Shown here in pieces: positions 1 through 7,654 of a stretch of DNA of 35,719 nt. The notes under the pieces are model-generated. The model was not told the DNA's origin. It saw only the letters and a list, made by a program, of their open reading frames with translations, and ran no database searches. Origin of the DNA: an uncultured Lachnospiraceae bacterium (GTDB lineage Bacteria; Bacillota; Clostridia; Lachnospirales; Lachnospiraceae); the NCBI GenBank assembly GCA_900554925.1, contig USJG01000006.1, positions 1 through 35,719 of the forward strand, in the 5' to 3' direction. The position numbers and the translations under genes were made by a program. Each line of letters opens with the position of its first letter. Position 1 is the stretch's first letter.

Positions 1-2
1 GC

Positions 3-950
3 GCCAGAGTCAACATGCATTTTGCTTATGAAGCTGCGGCGCGCAGAGGCCTTCTGTGTGAAATCACGATTTGCGGATTAAGAGGAGGTCATTCTGGTGA
101 GGAAATCCATCGGGAGAGAGGCAATGCCATCTGCCTTCTGGGAAGGGCGCTGAATAAGCTGATGGAAAAAATGGAGTTATGTGTTTTGGATTTTGAGGGC
201 GGTGTGGCTGATAACGCGATTCCCACAAATGCCAGGGCACAAATTCTGATTACCGGATATGAAAGCGGAAGCGGGTGGCAGAAGGCACAGGGAGAAGCTT
301 CTGAAAAGGAATGTGCCGCACTGCTGCAAGACATTTGCAATAAGCTGGAAAAAGCGCTGAAAGTGGAATTGGCTGATAAGGACAGTGACGTAAAAATTGA
401 GGCGGTTTGCCTGAACCATACAGAAGCGAAGGGAATTAATGAAGAGCAGAGCAAAAAGCTGATCAGCCTTATCAATGGACTTCCCTATGGGGTACAGGCA
501 ATGAGCAGCGCTATGCCGGGACTGGTAGAGACTTCACTGAATCCGGGCCTTCTTTCCATGAAGGAGGGAAAGGTAAGTATTGGAATCTCTGTGAGAAGTT
601 CGCTGGGAAGCGCAAAGGAGGCGTTGATCGGTAAGCTTAAGAGCCTGGCATATATGGCAGGAGCTGATGTGGAGGTTACCGGTGATTACCCTGGCTGGGC
701 CTATCGTAAGGACTCGCCCCTTAGAGATAAAATGGTGGAAATATACAGAAAATTGTATCAGAAGGAACCCAGAGTGAGGGCAATCCATGCAGGAGTGGAA
801 TGTGGGCTTCTGGCAGATAAAATTCCGGGACTTGACTGTGTGTCTATCGGGCCTGATATGAAGAATATTCACACCACGGAAGAAGAATTATCCATATCCT
901 CAGCAGGCAGGGTGTGGGATTATCTGTTAAAGCTTCTGGAAAATATGTAG
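3..950 (+). CDS. pepD: Aminoacyl-histidine dipeptidase (peptidase family M20C, PepD-like), 5' partial
   Basis: The frame is open from the first bases, so the N-terminal third lies outside the window; the ATG at 15 is internal. The visible part covers the second half of an M20C dipeptidase. GGHSGEEIHRERGNA matches the family segment GGHSG.EI..GRGNA of the lid/dimerisation domain. HAGVECGLLADKIPGL matches the HAGLECG motif that carries a catalytic-domain glutamate, and SIGPDMKNIHTTEEE carries the last metal-ligand histidine. The family are cytosolic zinc-dependent enzymes that cleave Xaa-His dipeptides and other short peptides. The exporter gene follows after about 50 bases and is probably co-transcribed. 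Family assignment is firm, exact substrate is inferred. Confidence 0.85.
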   Translation, partial: ARVNMHFAYEAAARRGLLCEITICGLRGGHSGEEIHRERGNAICLLGRALNKLMEKMELCVLDFEGGVADNAIPTNARAQILITGYESGSGWQKAQGEASEKECAALLQDICNKLEKALKVELADKDSDVKIEAVCLNHTEAKGINEEQSKKLISLINGLPYGVQAMSSAMPGLVETSLNPGLLSMKEGKVSIGISVRSSLGSAKEALIGKLKSLAYMAGADVEVTGDYPGWAYRKDSPLRDKMVEIYRKLYQKEPRVRAIHAGVECGLLADKIPGLDCVSIGPDMKNIHTTEEELSISSAGRVWDYLLKLLENM

Positions 951-998
951 GATGTGCCGGCGCCAGAATTTGAGGTTACAGACAGTAGGAGGATTCAT

Positions 999-2192
999 AT
1001 GAATTTAAATCGGAAGAACATAAGAAAAATAAGAGGGTTGATTTTATTTACTGCGGTGGTAATTCTTGCTTTGATGAAATTTGACCTGCTTTGTATGGCT
1101 GCTGCCTTTTTGATCGGCATAATAAAACCATTTATTCTTGGGGGCATGATCGCGTTTGTGATCAATATTCCCATGAGGTTTTTTGAAACCAGATTCTTTG
1201 GAGAGGAAAAGGTCAAAAACAAAAAGAACAGATACTTGATAAAGGGGAAACGGGGATTGAGCCTGGTTCTGGCATTTCTGGCAGTTATTCTGGTGCTTAC
1301 GCTGGTGGCAGTGACGGTGATACCGCAGTTGGCAGCCACCATAAAGGTACTTACCAATAAGCTGCCTGTTTTCTGGAATGATCTTATCAGGCGGTTGGAG
1401 GTTATTTTTGCGGCTAATCCGGAGCTGCTTGAGTATCTGGGCAATATTGAAACCCTGGAGATCGACTGGAAAAATATAGTTAACGTGATTATCAGCTTTC
1501 TCCAAAACGGTGTAAGCGATATGCTTACCTCCACCTTTTCAGTGGCCAGCAGTATTATCAGCAATACAGTTAATTTCTTTATTGCGCTGGTGTTTTCTAT
1601 TTATATTCTGGTACAGAAAGAAAAGCTGGGAAGTCAGTTTAAAAAAATCCTTATGGCTTATACCAATCCTAAGATATACAAGGGAACATTAAAGGTGTGC
1701 ACACTCTTGAACCGGAATTTCAGTAATTTTATTACAGGCCAGTGTACAGAAGCTGTAATTTTGGGATCAATGTTTATTATCTTCATGACGATACTGGGAT
1801 TTGATTATGCGGTGATGATTGGCGTTCTGATCGCCTTTACCGCATTGATCCCTATTGTGGGGGCTTTTATTGGATGCTTTATCGGAGCTTTTCTGATGCT
1901 GGTGGATGATCCGGTGAGAGCATTATGGTTTGTGGTGCTTTTCATTATTCTGCAGCAGATAGAGGGAAATCTGATCTATCCCCATGTTGTGGGAAATTCA
2001 GTGGGGCTTCCTTCTATCTGGGTGCTGGCGGCAGTTACCATTGGCGGCAGCCTGATGGGGATTTTCGGAATGTTAATATTTATTCCTCTTTTGTCAACGG
2101 TATATATGCTGCTTCGGGAGGATGTAAACAAGAGAAATGCCATGCAATCAGCCCCGGAGGAGCAAGCAGAGGAACAGGAAGCAGGCTCATAG
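999..2192 (+). CDS. AI-2E family transporter (polytopic membrane protein)
   Basis: About 397 residues with a long hydrophobic N-terminal pair of helices, a polar central region (about residues 110-170) and four to five helices in the C-terminal half. This is the usual architecture of the AI-2E/PerM/YdiK family. The C-terminal segment IEGNLIYPHVVGNSVGLPSIW is the family's most conserved block. The start is placed at ATG 999 because AGGAGG sits at 987-992; an upstream in-frame ATG at 954 has no such site. Family members export autoinducer-2 or act as cation/proton antiporters, so the substrate here is unknown. The stop codon lies in the loop of the terminator hairpin. Confidence 0.85.
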   Translation: MNLNRKNIRKIRGLILFTAVVILALMKFDLLCMAAAFLIGIIKPFILGGMIAFVINIPMRFFETRFFGEEKVKNKKNRYLIKGKRGLSLVLAFLAVILVLTLVAVTVIPQLAATIKVLTNKLPVFWNDLIRRLEVIFAANPELLEYLGNIETLEIDWKNIVNVIISFLQNGVSDMLTSTFSVASSIISNTVNFFIALVFSIYILVQKEKLGSQFKKILMAYTNPKIYKGTLKVCTLLNRNFSNFITGQCTEAVILGSMFIIFMTILGFDYAVMIGVLIAFTALIPIVGAFIGCFIGAFLMLVDDPVRALWFVVLFIILQQIEGNLIYPHVVGNSVGLPSIWVLAAVTIGGSLMGIFGMLIFIPLLSTVYMLLREDVNKRNAMQSAPEEQAEEQEAGS

Positions 2193-2205
2193 GAGCCTGC
2201 TTTTT
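2181..2205 (+). terminator. Intrinsic terminator containing the stop codon of the AI-2E gene
   Basis: Perfect 8-bp stem GCAGGCTC / GAGCCTGC with the four-base loop ATAG, followed directly by TTTTT. The TAG stop codon (2190-2192) falls in the loop, so the left arm is coding sequence. Confidence 0.85.
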
Positions 2206-2212
2206 ATATAAC

Positions 2213-2525
2213 AGGATTCAGGTGTCAAAGGTGCTTGATAAATTTGGAGTCGTCAGATTGCATAAAAGAAATTGCTAAGCTGTCATTGTGGAGGAAAATG
2301 AGATTTTCTTAATGGTCGGAGGGAGCGCAGCAATTTCGGGACATGGATGTCCCGAAAAATCCGCTGTGAGCCTGGATGGCGAATTGCGGATGGTTGTGTC
2401 CGGATAGACATCCTTCCTTAAGAGCATTTAGAAAAGCCATTTTCTGAAGCTGACAGTGTGCAATTCCTTTTGGACGATCTGCTAAGGGCACTTTCTAAAA
2501 GCACCTTTTGACACCCGAATCCTAT
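2213..2525. mobile_element. MITE-like element with about 25-bp terminal inverted repeats
   Basis: This fills the 368-base gap between two genes. The left end (2213-2236) and the reverse complement of the right end (2499-2525) match almost base for base: AGGATTC(A/G)GGTGTCA, then AAGGTGCTT with one base of length difference. Inside is a perfect 10-bp hairpin (2334-2343 / 2348-2357, loop TGGA). No convincing ORF is present. The first 17 bases of the same terminus, ATAGGATTCGGGTGTCA, recur exactly at 35703-35719, so the terminus is repeated in the genome. A non-autonomous transposable element is the simplest reading; a structured RNA repeat is possible. A clear target-site duplication was not identified. 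Each end carries an outward-facing TTGACA hexamer. Confidence 0.7.
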
Positions 2526-2560
2526 ATGACAAAAATTCTGTAAAATACAGGGGAAGAGAT

Positions 2561-3154
2561 ATGTGGACAAAAGAATTGCTGGGTACAGATGTGTACCATT
2601 TAATTTCAGCGTTTATTATTTATAGTATGATAGGCTGGCTGGTTGAATCGATCTATATGTCATTTTGCAATAGAAAGCTGACCAACCGTGGCTTTGGCAG
2701 GGGCCCTTTTTGCCCGATTTATGGCTTCGGCGGCGTTCTGGGATATTTGATTCTGCATCCCCTTGGGGGCAATTTAGTGGGATTATATCTGGCAGGCGCG
2801 GTTTTGGCCACAACCTTTGAGTATCTGGTAGGCAGATTGATGCTGAAGCTTTTTGGAGAGGTATGGTGGGACTATAACGAAAAGCCATGGAATTATCAGG
2901 GGATCATTTGTCTGGAAAGTACCATTGCATGGGGGTTTTACGCAATTATTATTATTACCTTCCTTCATGGAAAGATATTAGGAATGATTGACAGGTGTAA
3001 TGTAGTATGGGGAATAAGAGCATGCAAGCTGGTACTTTTTCTCGTATTGGTGGATTACATTTTTAAATTGATGAATATTTTTCATATCAGTATAAGAGAA
3101 CAGAAGAACAGACTGGTGGATGCATATCAGTCCTTCAGAGCCAGATGGTATTGA
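2561..3154 (+). CDS. CmpB-like putative ABC-transporter type IV membrane protein (PF06541 type)
   Basis: A 197-residue membrane protein with about five helices. The block FIIYSMIGWLVESIY followed by NRGFGRGPFCPIYGFG is typical of the family named putative ABC-transporter type IV (CmpB), which is very common in Clostridia. GGGGAAGAG sits just upstream of the ATG. The gene starts 36 bases after the inverted-repeat element, so any promoter must lie in or next to that element. No substrate has been shown for the family and the ABC-transporter link is itself weak. No ATPase gene is adjacent. Confidence 0.75.
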   Translation: MWTKELLGTDVYHLISAFIIYSMIGWLVESIYMSFCNRKLTNRGFGRGPFCPIYGFGGVLGYLILHPLGGNLVGLYLAGAVLATTFEYLVGRLMLKLFGEVWWDYNEKPWNYQGIICLESTIAWGFYAIIIITFLHGKILGMIDRCNVVWGIRACKLVLFLVLVDYIFKLMNIFHISIREQKNRLVDAYQSFRARWY

Positions 3155-3246
3155 AAATATATTTCGGCATGGCTGACTTGTACTTGCATTTATAAATAAA
3201 ATAAAACATATCCATAGTAATAGAATACATAAGGGAGAGCAATTGC

Positions 3247-4413
3247 GTGAATAAATTATTGAAAGTAACCCTATGCTATGTGATGTGTTTTATTTTTTTA
3301 CTGATGATACCCATGGAGGCAGCCGCAGCTCCGGCAGTTGAAGCGCCCTCTTATATATTGATGGAAGCGTCAACCGGACAGATTATCTGCGAAGAAAATG
3401 CGCAGGAGAGGCGCAGTCCTGCCAGTATTACAAAAATCATGACTCTGCTGGTGATTTTCGACCATATTGGAACAGGAAGGGTAAGGCTTGACAGTGAAGT
3501 TATGACCAGCGCTTATGCCAAATCCATGGGCGGATCACAGGTTTTTTTGGAAGAAGGGGAGATTCAGACCCTGGAAACGATCATAAAGTGTATTGCAATA
3601 GCTTCAGGAAATGATGCCAGTGTGGCGGCAGCGGAATATATAGCTGGCAGCGAGGAGGAGTTCGTGAAGCTGATGAACAAAAGGGCAGAGGAAATGGGGC
3701 TTTCCGATACTCATTTTGAGGACTGCTGCGGACTGAGTGATTCTGACGATCATTATACCTCAGCCAGAGATGTGGCGCTTATGTCACGGGAATTGATTAC
3801 AAAGTATCCTCAGATATTGGAGTACACCCAGATATGGATGGAGGATATTACCCATGTGACAAATCAGGGGACCAGCAATTTTACCTTATCCAGCACCAAC
3901 AAGCTTTTAAAAATGTATGAGTGGACTACCGGCCTTAAAACAGGCTCTACCAGCAAGGCACTGTATTGCCTTTCAGCTACTGCCAGTAAGGATAATATTG
4001 ATCTGATCGCAGTAGTCATGGGCTCACCTACGAATAAATCACGGTTTCAGGATGCAATGACCCTGTTAAATTACGGATACAGTGTCAGTGCCTTATATGA
4101 AGATGCCAATGAAGAAAAGCTGCCCGGTATACCTGTAAAGGGAGGCGTTCAGGATGAAGCGGCCATTGTCTTTAAAGAGCCTTTCCGTTATCTGGATATT
4201 GAGGGAAGCGATTTAAGCAGCATTGAGAAAACAATTTCCCTGCCGGCAGAAATCAGGGCTCCTGTTCAAAAGGGAGATCCGATAGGCGAAGCAGTTTATA
4301 AGCTAAACGGTCAGAGAATAGGAAGCGTGTCCATTCTGGCAGATGTTACAATAGAAAAAGCAGGCTATACGGATTACCTGATCAAAGTCTGGAAATTATT
4401 TTGCGGGTTATGA
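3247..4413 (+). CDS. Secreted serine-type D-Ala-D-Ala carboxypeptidase (PBP5/DacF family)
   Basis: A 388-residue protein starting at GTG, with GGGAGAGC seven bases upstream. It has an N-terminal signal sequence (about residues 1-28). All three penicillin-binding active-site motifs are present: S60-I-T-K63, S120-G-N122 and K231-T-G233. The C-terminal region after about 280 fits the beta-rich PBP5_C domain, and the last residues (YLIKVWKLF) form an amphipathic segment like the membrane anchor of this family. It trims the terminal D-Ala from peptidoglycan stem peptides on the outer face of the membrane. A second enzyme of the same family lies at 7655-8953 on the other strand. Confidence 0.92.
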   Translation: MNKLLKVTLCYVMCFIFLLMIPMEAAAAPAVEAPSYILMEASTGQIICEENAQERRSPASITKIMTLLVIFDHIGTGRVRLDSEVMTSAYAKSMGGSQVFLEEGEIQTLETIIKCIAIASGNDASVAAAEYIAGSEEEFVKLMNKRAEEMGLSDTHFEDCCGLSDSDDHYTSARDVALMSRELITKYPQILEYTQIWMEDITHVTNQGTSNFTLSSTNKLLKMYEWTTGLKTGSTSKALYCLSATASKDNIDLIAVVMGSPTNKSRFQDAMTLLNYGYSVSALYEDANEEKLPGIPVKGGVQDEAAIVFKEPFRYLDIEGSDLSSIEKTISLPAEIRAPVQKGDPIGEAVYKLNGQRIGSVSILADVTIEKAGYTDYLIKVWKLFCGL

Positions 4414-4440
4414 TATAATGTACACGAAAGCTATGAGCCA

Positions 4441-4550
4441 TGCGTCTGTCCAAAGGCGCATATTGGCTGTTTACAGCCATATATGAGCATATGGACAGAC
4501 ATAGGGCGAAGCCCGTGAATGAGCGAGGCGAAGGCTCGCGAATGGGCATG
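4441..4550. repeat. Multi-hairpin intergenic repeat upstream of the metallophosphoesterase
   Basis: GTCTGTCC (4444-4451) pairs with GGACAGAC (4493-4500) around an inner TGGCTG-TTTA-CAGCCA hairpin. Next come GGGC-GAA-GCCC (4504-4514) and a nested hairpin GCGAG (4523-4527) / CTCGC (4535-4539). The GCGAAG/GCGAATG-rich wording is of the kind seen in dispersed palindromic (REP-like) repeats of clostridial genomes. It has no poly-T tail, so it is not a standard terminator. Function is unknown. Confidence 0.6.
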
Positions 4551-4590
4551 GCGAAGAAATGTTCGTATACTAACAGGAAGGAAAAGAATT

Positions 4591-5436
4591 TTGACGATAT
4601 TTTTTAGCGCGGTTGCAGTACTGGCAGTATTTTTTTTAACAGTGATGGCAGTGGACTGCAATCGGTTTATAATCAGAACATACAGATGCAAGACAGAGAA
4701 GCTTAAGAAGGGTGTTAAAATCATTCTTCTTTCTGATCTGCATAACAAATCTTTTGGAAAAGGCAACAGGAGGCTTCTTAATGCAATCCTTAAGACGGAT
4801 CCCGATATGATTCTGGTGGCAGGGGATATGTATACTTCTGCCAAAGGCGGTGATATTAAAACTGCCTGGGAGCTTATATGTGAGCTGGCGCATAATTATC
4901 CGGTTTATTATGGCAATGGGAATCACGAGCATAAGACCAGACTTTTTCCGGAAGAATTTGGAACCATGTATCAGGAATTTTCGGAAAAGATTGACAGGGC
5001 AGGTGTCCGCCATCTGGTCAATGAGAAGGTATCCCTGCCCGACTTTAATATGGATATTTACGGGCTGGAAATTGATCGGAAATATTATCAAAAATTTAAA
5101 AATGTGCAGATGGAGAAAGACTACCTGGAACAGCTTCTGGGGAAAAGGGATGAAAGCAGATTTTCCCTGCTGATTGCCCATAATCCCGATTATTTTGAGA
5201 CTTATGCCGCGTGGGGAGCAGATTTGGTAGTGTCAGGACATGTTCATGGAGGGCTTATGAGACTTCCGGTACTTGGAGGCGTGATTTCACCGGCAATCCG
5301 TCTTTTTCCCAGGTATGACGGGGGAGAATTTAAAGAAGGAAATTCCACCATGATTTTGAGCAAGGGGCTGGGAACACATACGCTTCCTTTAAGGATTTTT
5401 AATCCGGGAGAGCTTGTGGTAATAGAACTTTGTTAA
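4591..5436 (+). CDS. Membrane-anchored metallophosphoesterase (calcineurin-like, YkuE-type)
   Basis: With a TTG start at 4591 the protein has 281 residues. AGGAAGG (4575-4581) lies nine bases upstream. An in-frame ATG at 4519 exists, but its extra 24 residues are encoded by the palindromic repeat and are probably not real. One N-terminal helix (about residues 2-22) anchors the enzyme. All metal-binding motifs are visible: DLH (D49, H51), GD (D79), GNHE (N111, H112), H197 and GHVH (H217, H219). YkuE-type enzymes act on phosphate esters at the cell surface, and some have been linked to lipid substrates; the substrate here is not evident. Confidence 0.85.
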   Translation: MTIFFSAVAVLAVFFLTVMAVDCNRFIIRTYRCKTEKLKKGVKIILLSDLHNKSFGKGNRRLLNAILKTDPDMILVAGDMYTSAKGGDIKTAWELICELAHNYPVYYGNGNHEHKTRLFPEEFGTMYQEFSEKIDRAGVRHLVNEKVSLPDFNMDIYGLEIDRKYYQKFKNVQMEKDYLEQLLGKRDESRFSLLIAHNPDYFETYAAWGADLVVSGHVHGGLMRLPVLGGVISPAIRLFPRYDGGEFKEGNSTMILSKGLGTHTLPLRIFNPGELVVIELC

Positions 5437-5438
5437 AG

Positions 5439-5467
5439 TTGACGATAAATTTGATACATGTTAATAT
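5439..5467 (+). promoter_or_regulatory. SigmaA-type promoter for deoC
   Basis: TTGACG (5439-5444), a 17-base spacer and TAATAT (5462-5467) lie 34 bases upstream of the deoC start, just after the stop codon of the metallophosphoesterase gene. Confidence 0.65.
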
Positions 5468-5500
5468 ATTGGACTATGGGGCCTGCCATATGCAGGGAGA

Positions 5501-6157
5501 ATGAAAGGCATATTGATAAATATGGATAGCAAATTATTTGATCATACAATTTTAAAGGCAGATGCAACGAAAGAGGCAGTAAAAAGAATCTGTGAAGAGG
5601 CAAAGGCATATGGCTTTATGTCAGTCTGTGTCAATAGCTATTACACTTCCTATGCGGCCGGGCTGTTAAAAGGGACGGACGTTAAAGTGTGTACAGTAGT
5701 GGGATTTCCGTTAGGCCAGATGTCTACCCGTGCCAAAGCAGCCGAGGCCTCCATTGCAGTAGAAGATGGAGCGGAAGAAATTGATATGGTTATTAATGTG
5801 GGGGCACTTAAGGACAAGCTTTACGATACTGTGCTTACAGATATTAAGGAAGTAAAAAAGGCATGTAAAAGCGCGCTCCTTAAAGTAATTATTGAAACCT
5901 GCCTTTTAAGTGATGAGGAAAAGATAAAAGCCTGCCAGCTGGCAAAGGAAGCGGGAGCAGATTTCGTCAAAACATCTACCGGATTTTCTACTGCCGGTGC
6001 CAAAGCAGAGGACGTAGCACTGATGCGCCGCAAAGTAGGGGAACATATGGGTGTGAAAGCATCGGGGGGAATCAGAGATAAAGAGACTGCACAGGCCATG
6101 GTAAGGGCCGGTGCAGACAGGCTGGGAACCAGCGCCACCACCGCAATATGCAGATAA
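5501..6157 (+). CDS. deoC: Deoxyribose-phosphate aldolase
   Basis: A 218-residue class I aldolase of normal length. It cleaves 2-deoxyribose-5-phosphate into glyceraldehyde-3-phosphate and acetaldehyde in the cytosol, feeding deoxynucleoside carbon into glycolysis. The Schiff-base lysine is in DFVKTSTGF (K157); the partner aspartate (D95, EEIDMVINVGALK) and second lysine (K186, GVKASGGIRD) are also present. The N-terminal LFDHTILKADAT matches the family block IDHTLLKPDAT. The start is uncertain: ATG 5501 has a purine-rich stretch too close upstream, while TTG 5513 and ATG 5522 are in-frame alternatives. It has its own promoter and no other deo genes are adjacent. Confidence 0.93.
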   Translation: MKGILINMDSKLFDHTILKADATKEAVKRICEEAKAYGFMSVCVNSYYTSYAAGLLKGTDVKVCTVVGFPLGQMSTRAKAAEASIAVEDGAEEIDMVINVGALKDKLYDTVLTDIKEVKKACKSALLKVIIETCLLSDEEKIKACQLAKEAGADFVKTSTGFSTAGAKAEDVALMRRKVGEHMGVKASGGIRDKETAQAMVRAGADRLGTSATTAICR

Positions 6158-6166
6158 ATGGGCTTA

Positions 6167-6298
6167 GTGTGAAAAATAAGCTTGATAGCTTATTTTTCAC
6201 ACAGTTATTTGTGCCGGAGCGTCACAAATAAGCTTTGATGGCAGAAGAAAAATCGCCTTCGCGAATTTTTCTTCGCCCCGTCGCGCAAAACGCTCCGG
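6167..6298. repeat. Intergenic multi-hairpin element between deoC and scpA
   Basis: Four stems fill the gap. The first is a perfect 16-bp stem (6167-6182 / 6187-6202, loop TGAT) whose flanks lack a clear poly-T run. TTATTTGTG (6205-6213) pairs with CACAAATAA (6223-6231). GAAGAAAAAT (6244-6253) pairs with ATTTTTCTTC (6265-6274). CCGGAGCG (6214-6221) pairs with CGCTCCGG (6291-6298) and would close the whole distal part. The last arm abuts the scpA ribosome binding site. It may be a dispersed palindromic repeat or a leader structure acting on scpA. Confidence 0.6.
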
Positions 6299-6311
6299 AA
6301 TGGAGAATAAA

Positions 6312-7058
6312 ATGGCAATACCGGTAAAATTGCAGGCATTTGAGGGCCCTCTCGACCTGCTTTTGCATCTGATAGAAAAAAATAAAGTGGATATTTATGA
6401 TATCCCTATCGTGGAAATTACTGCCCAATATCTGGAATACATTCAGGCCATGGAAACAGAGGATATGAACGTGATGAGTGAGTTCCTGGTAATGGCGGCC
6501 ACGCTTTTAGACATAAAATGCAGGATGCTCCTTCCCAAAGAAGTAAATGAAGAGGGGGAGGAAGAGGACCCAAGGGCAGAACTTGTCCAGAAGCTGCTGG
6601 AATATAAGATGTACAAATACATGTCCTATGAACTTAAGGACAGACAGGTAGATGCCGCACGTACCTTATTTAAGGACAGGACTCTTCCCAAGGAGATTGA
6701 GGATTATAAGCCGCCCATCGATATGCAGGAGCTTTTAGGAGATGCCAATCTTGGCAAGCTTCAGGAGCTTTTCAAGACAGTTATGCGCAGACAGGAGGAC
6801 AAGATCGATCCTGTCAGAAGCACTTTTGGCCAGATTGAAAAAGATGAGGTGGATATGGATGGTAAAACCGCTTATGTGGAAAACTATATCCGGACACACA
6901 AAACCTTTAGCTTTAAGGAGCTTTTGGAAAAGCAGAAAAGCAAAATGGAGATTATAGTGACATTCCTTGTTATGCTGGAAATGATGAAGCTGGGAAGAAT
7001 TTCCATTGTACAGGAAGATACCTTTGAGGATATTATTATTACTTCTAACCAGGGATAG
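6312..7058 (+). CDS. scpA: Segregation and condensation protein A
   Basis: A 248-residue kleisin subunit of the SMC-ScpAB condensin, which compacts and segregates the chromosome. The N-terminal block VKLQAFEGPLDLLLHLIEK is diagnostic and forms the part that binds the SMC neck; IYDIPI and the winged-helix C-terminus (SFKELLEKQKSKMEIIVTFLVMLEMMKLG, split here by description only) follow the family plan. ATG 6312 is preferred over ATG 6300 because GGAG (6302-6305) sits six bases before it and MAIPVKL is the usual beginning. scpB follows after 12 bases, which indicates co-transcription. Confidence 0.95.
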   Translation: MAIPVKLQAFEGPLDLLLHLIEKNKVDIYDIPIVEITAQYLEYIQAMETEDMNVMSEFLVMAATLLDIKCRMLLPKEVNEEGEEEDPRAELVQKLLEYKMYKYMSYELKDRQVDAARTLFKDRTLPKEIEDYKPPIDMQELLGDANLGKLQELFKTVMRRQEDKIDPVRSTFGQIEKDEVDMDGKTAYVENYIRTHKTFSFKELLEKQKSKMEIIVTFLVMLEMMKLGRISIVQEDTFEDIIITSNQG

Positions 7059-7070
7059 GAGGTAAGGAAA

Positions 7071-7640
7071 TTGGAGAGGCAGAAAGAAAAGGCAATATTG
7101 GAGGCGGTCCTTTTTACTATGGGCGAGTCAGTGGAAGTGGAAAGGCTGGCTGCTGTAATCGAGGAAGACAAAAAGACTACCAGAGAGCTTCTCGTGGAAA
7201 TGAAAGAGGAATATGAGGAAAAAGAGTGCGGCGTAACCTTGCTGGAGCTTGAGGATTCCTTTCAAATGTGCACGAAGTCAGAAATGTATGAATACCTCAT
7301 TAAGATTGCCAGGTCGCCGCGGAAATATGTACTTACGGATACGTTGCTTGAGACCCTTTCCATTATCGCCTATAAACAGCCTATTACCAGAGCGGAAATC
7401 GAGAAGATCAGAGGGGTAAGCTGTGACCATGCGGTAAACCGTCTGGTAGAGTTTGGGCTGATTGCGGAAGTGGGAAGAATGGACGCACCGGGACGTCCCT
7501 TATTGTTTGGAACCACAGAAGAATTTCTTCGCAGCTTTGGAGTGAAATCTCTTGAGGAGCTGCCGGAGCTTTCCGCAGTACAGATAGAGGAATTTAAAAT
7601 GCAGGCAGAGCAGGAGGCCAGCGTGCAGCTGGATATATAA
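7071..7640 (+). CDS. scpB: Segregation and condensation protein B
   Basis: A 189-residue partner of ScpA, built of two winged-helix domains that bind the middle of the kleisin. The segment LETLSIIAYKQPITRAEIE followed by RGV, and the later GRPLLFGTTEEFLRSFG, are hallmark sequences. The start is TTG 7071 with AGGAGG at 7057-7062, which overlaps the scpA stop. The stop at 7640 faces the end of the convergent carboxypeptidase gene only 14 bases away. Confidence 0.95.
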   Translation: MERQKEKAILEAVLFTMGESVEVERLAAVIEEDKKTTRELLVEMKEEYEEKECGVTLLELEDSFQMCTKSEMYEYLIKIARSPRKYVLTDTLLETLSIIAYKQPITRAEIEKIRGVSCDHAVNRLVEFGLIAEVGRMDAPGRPLLFGTTEEFLRSFGVKSLEELPELSAVQIEEFKMQAEQEASVQLDI

Positions 7641-7654
7641 AAGCTGAAATAAGA

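Noticed and set aside
2309..2491. 60-codon minus-strand frame inside the inverted-repeat element
   Set aside because: No ribosome binding site or recognisable protein; it covers structured, repeat DNA.
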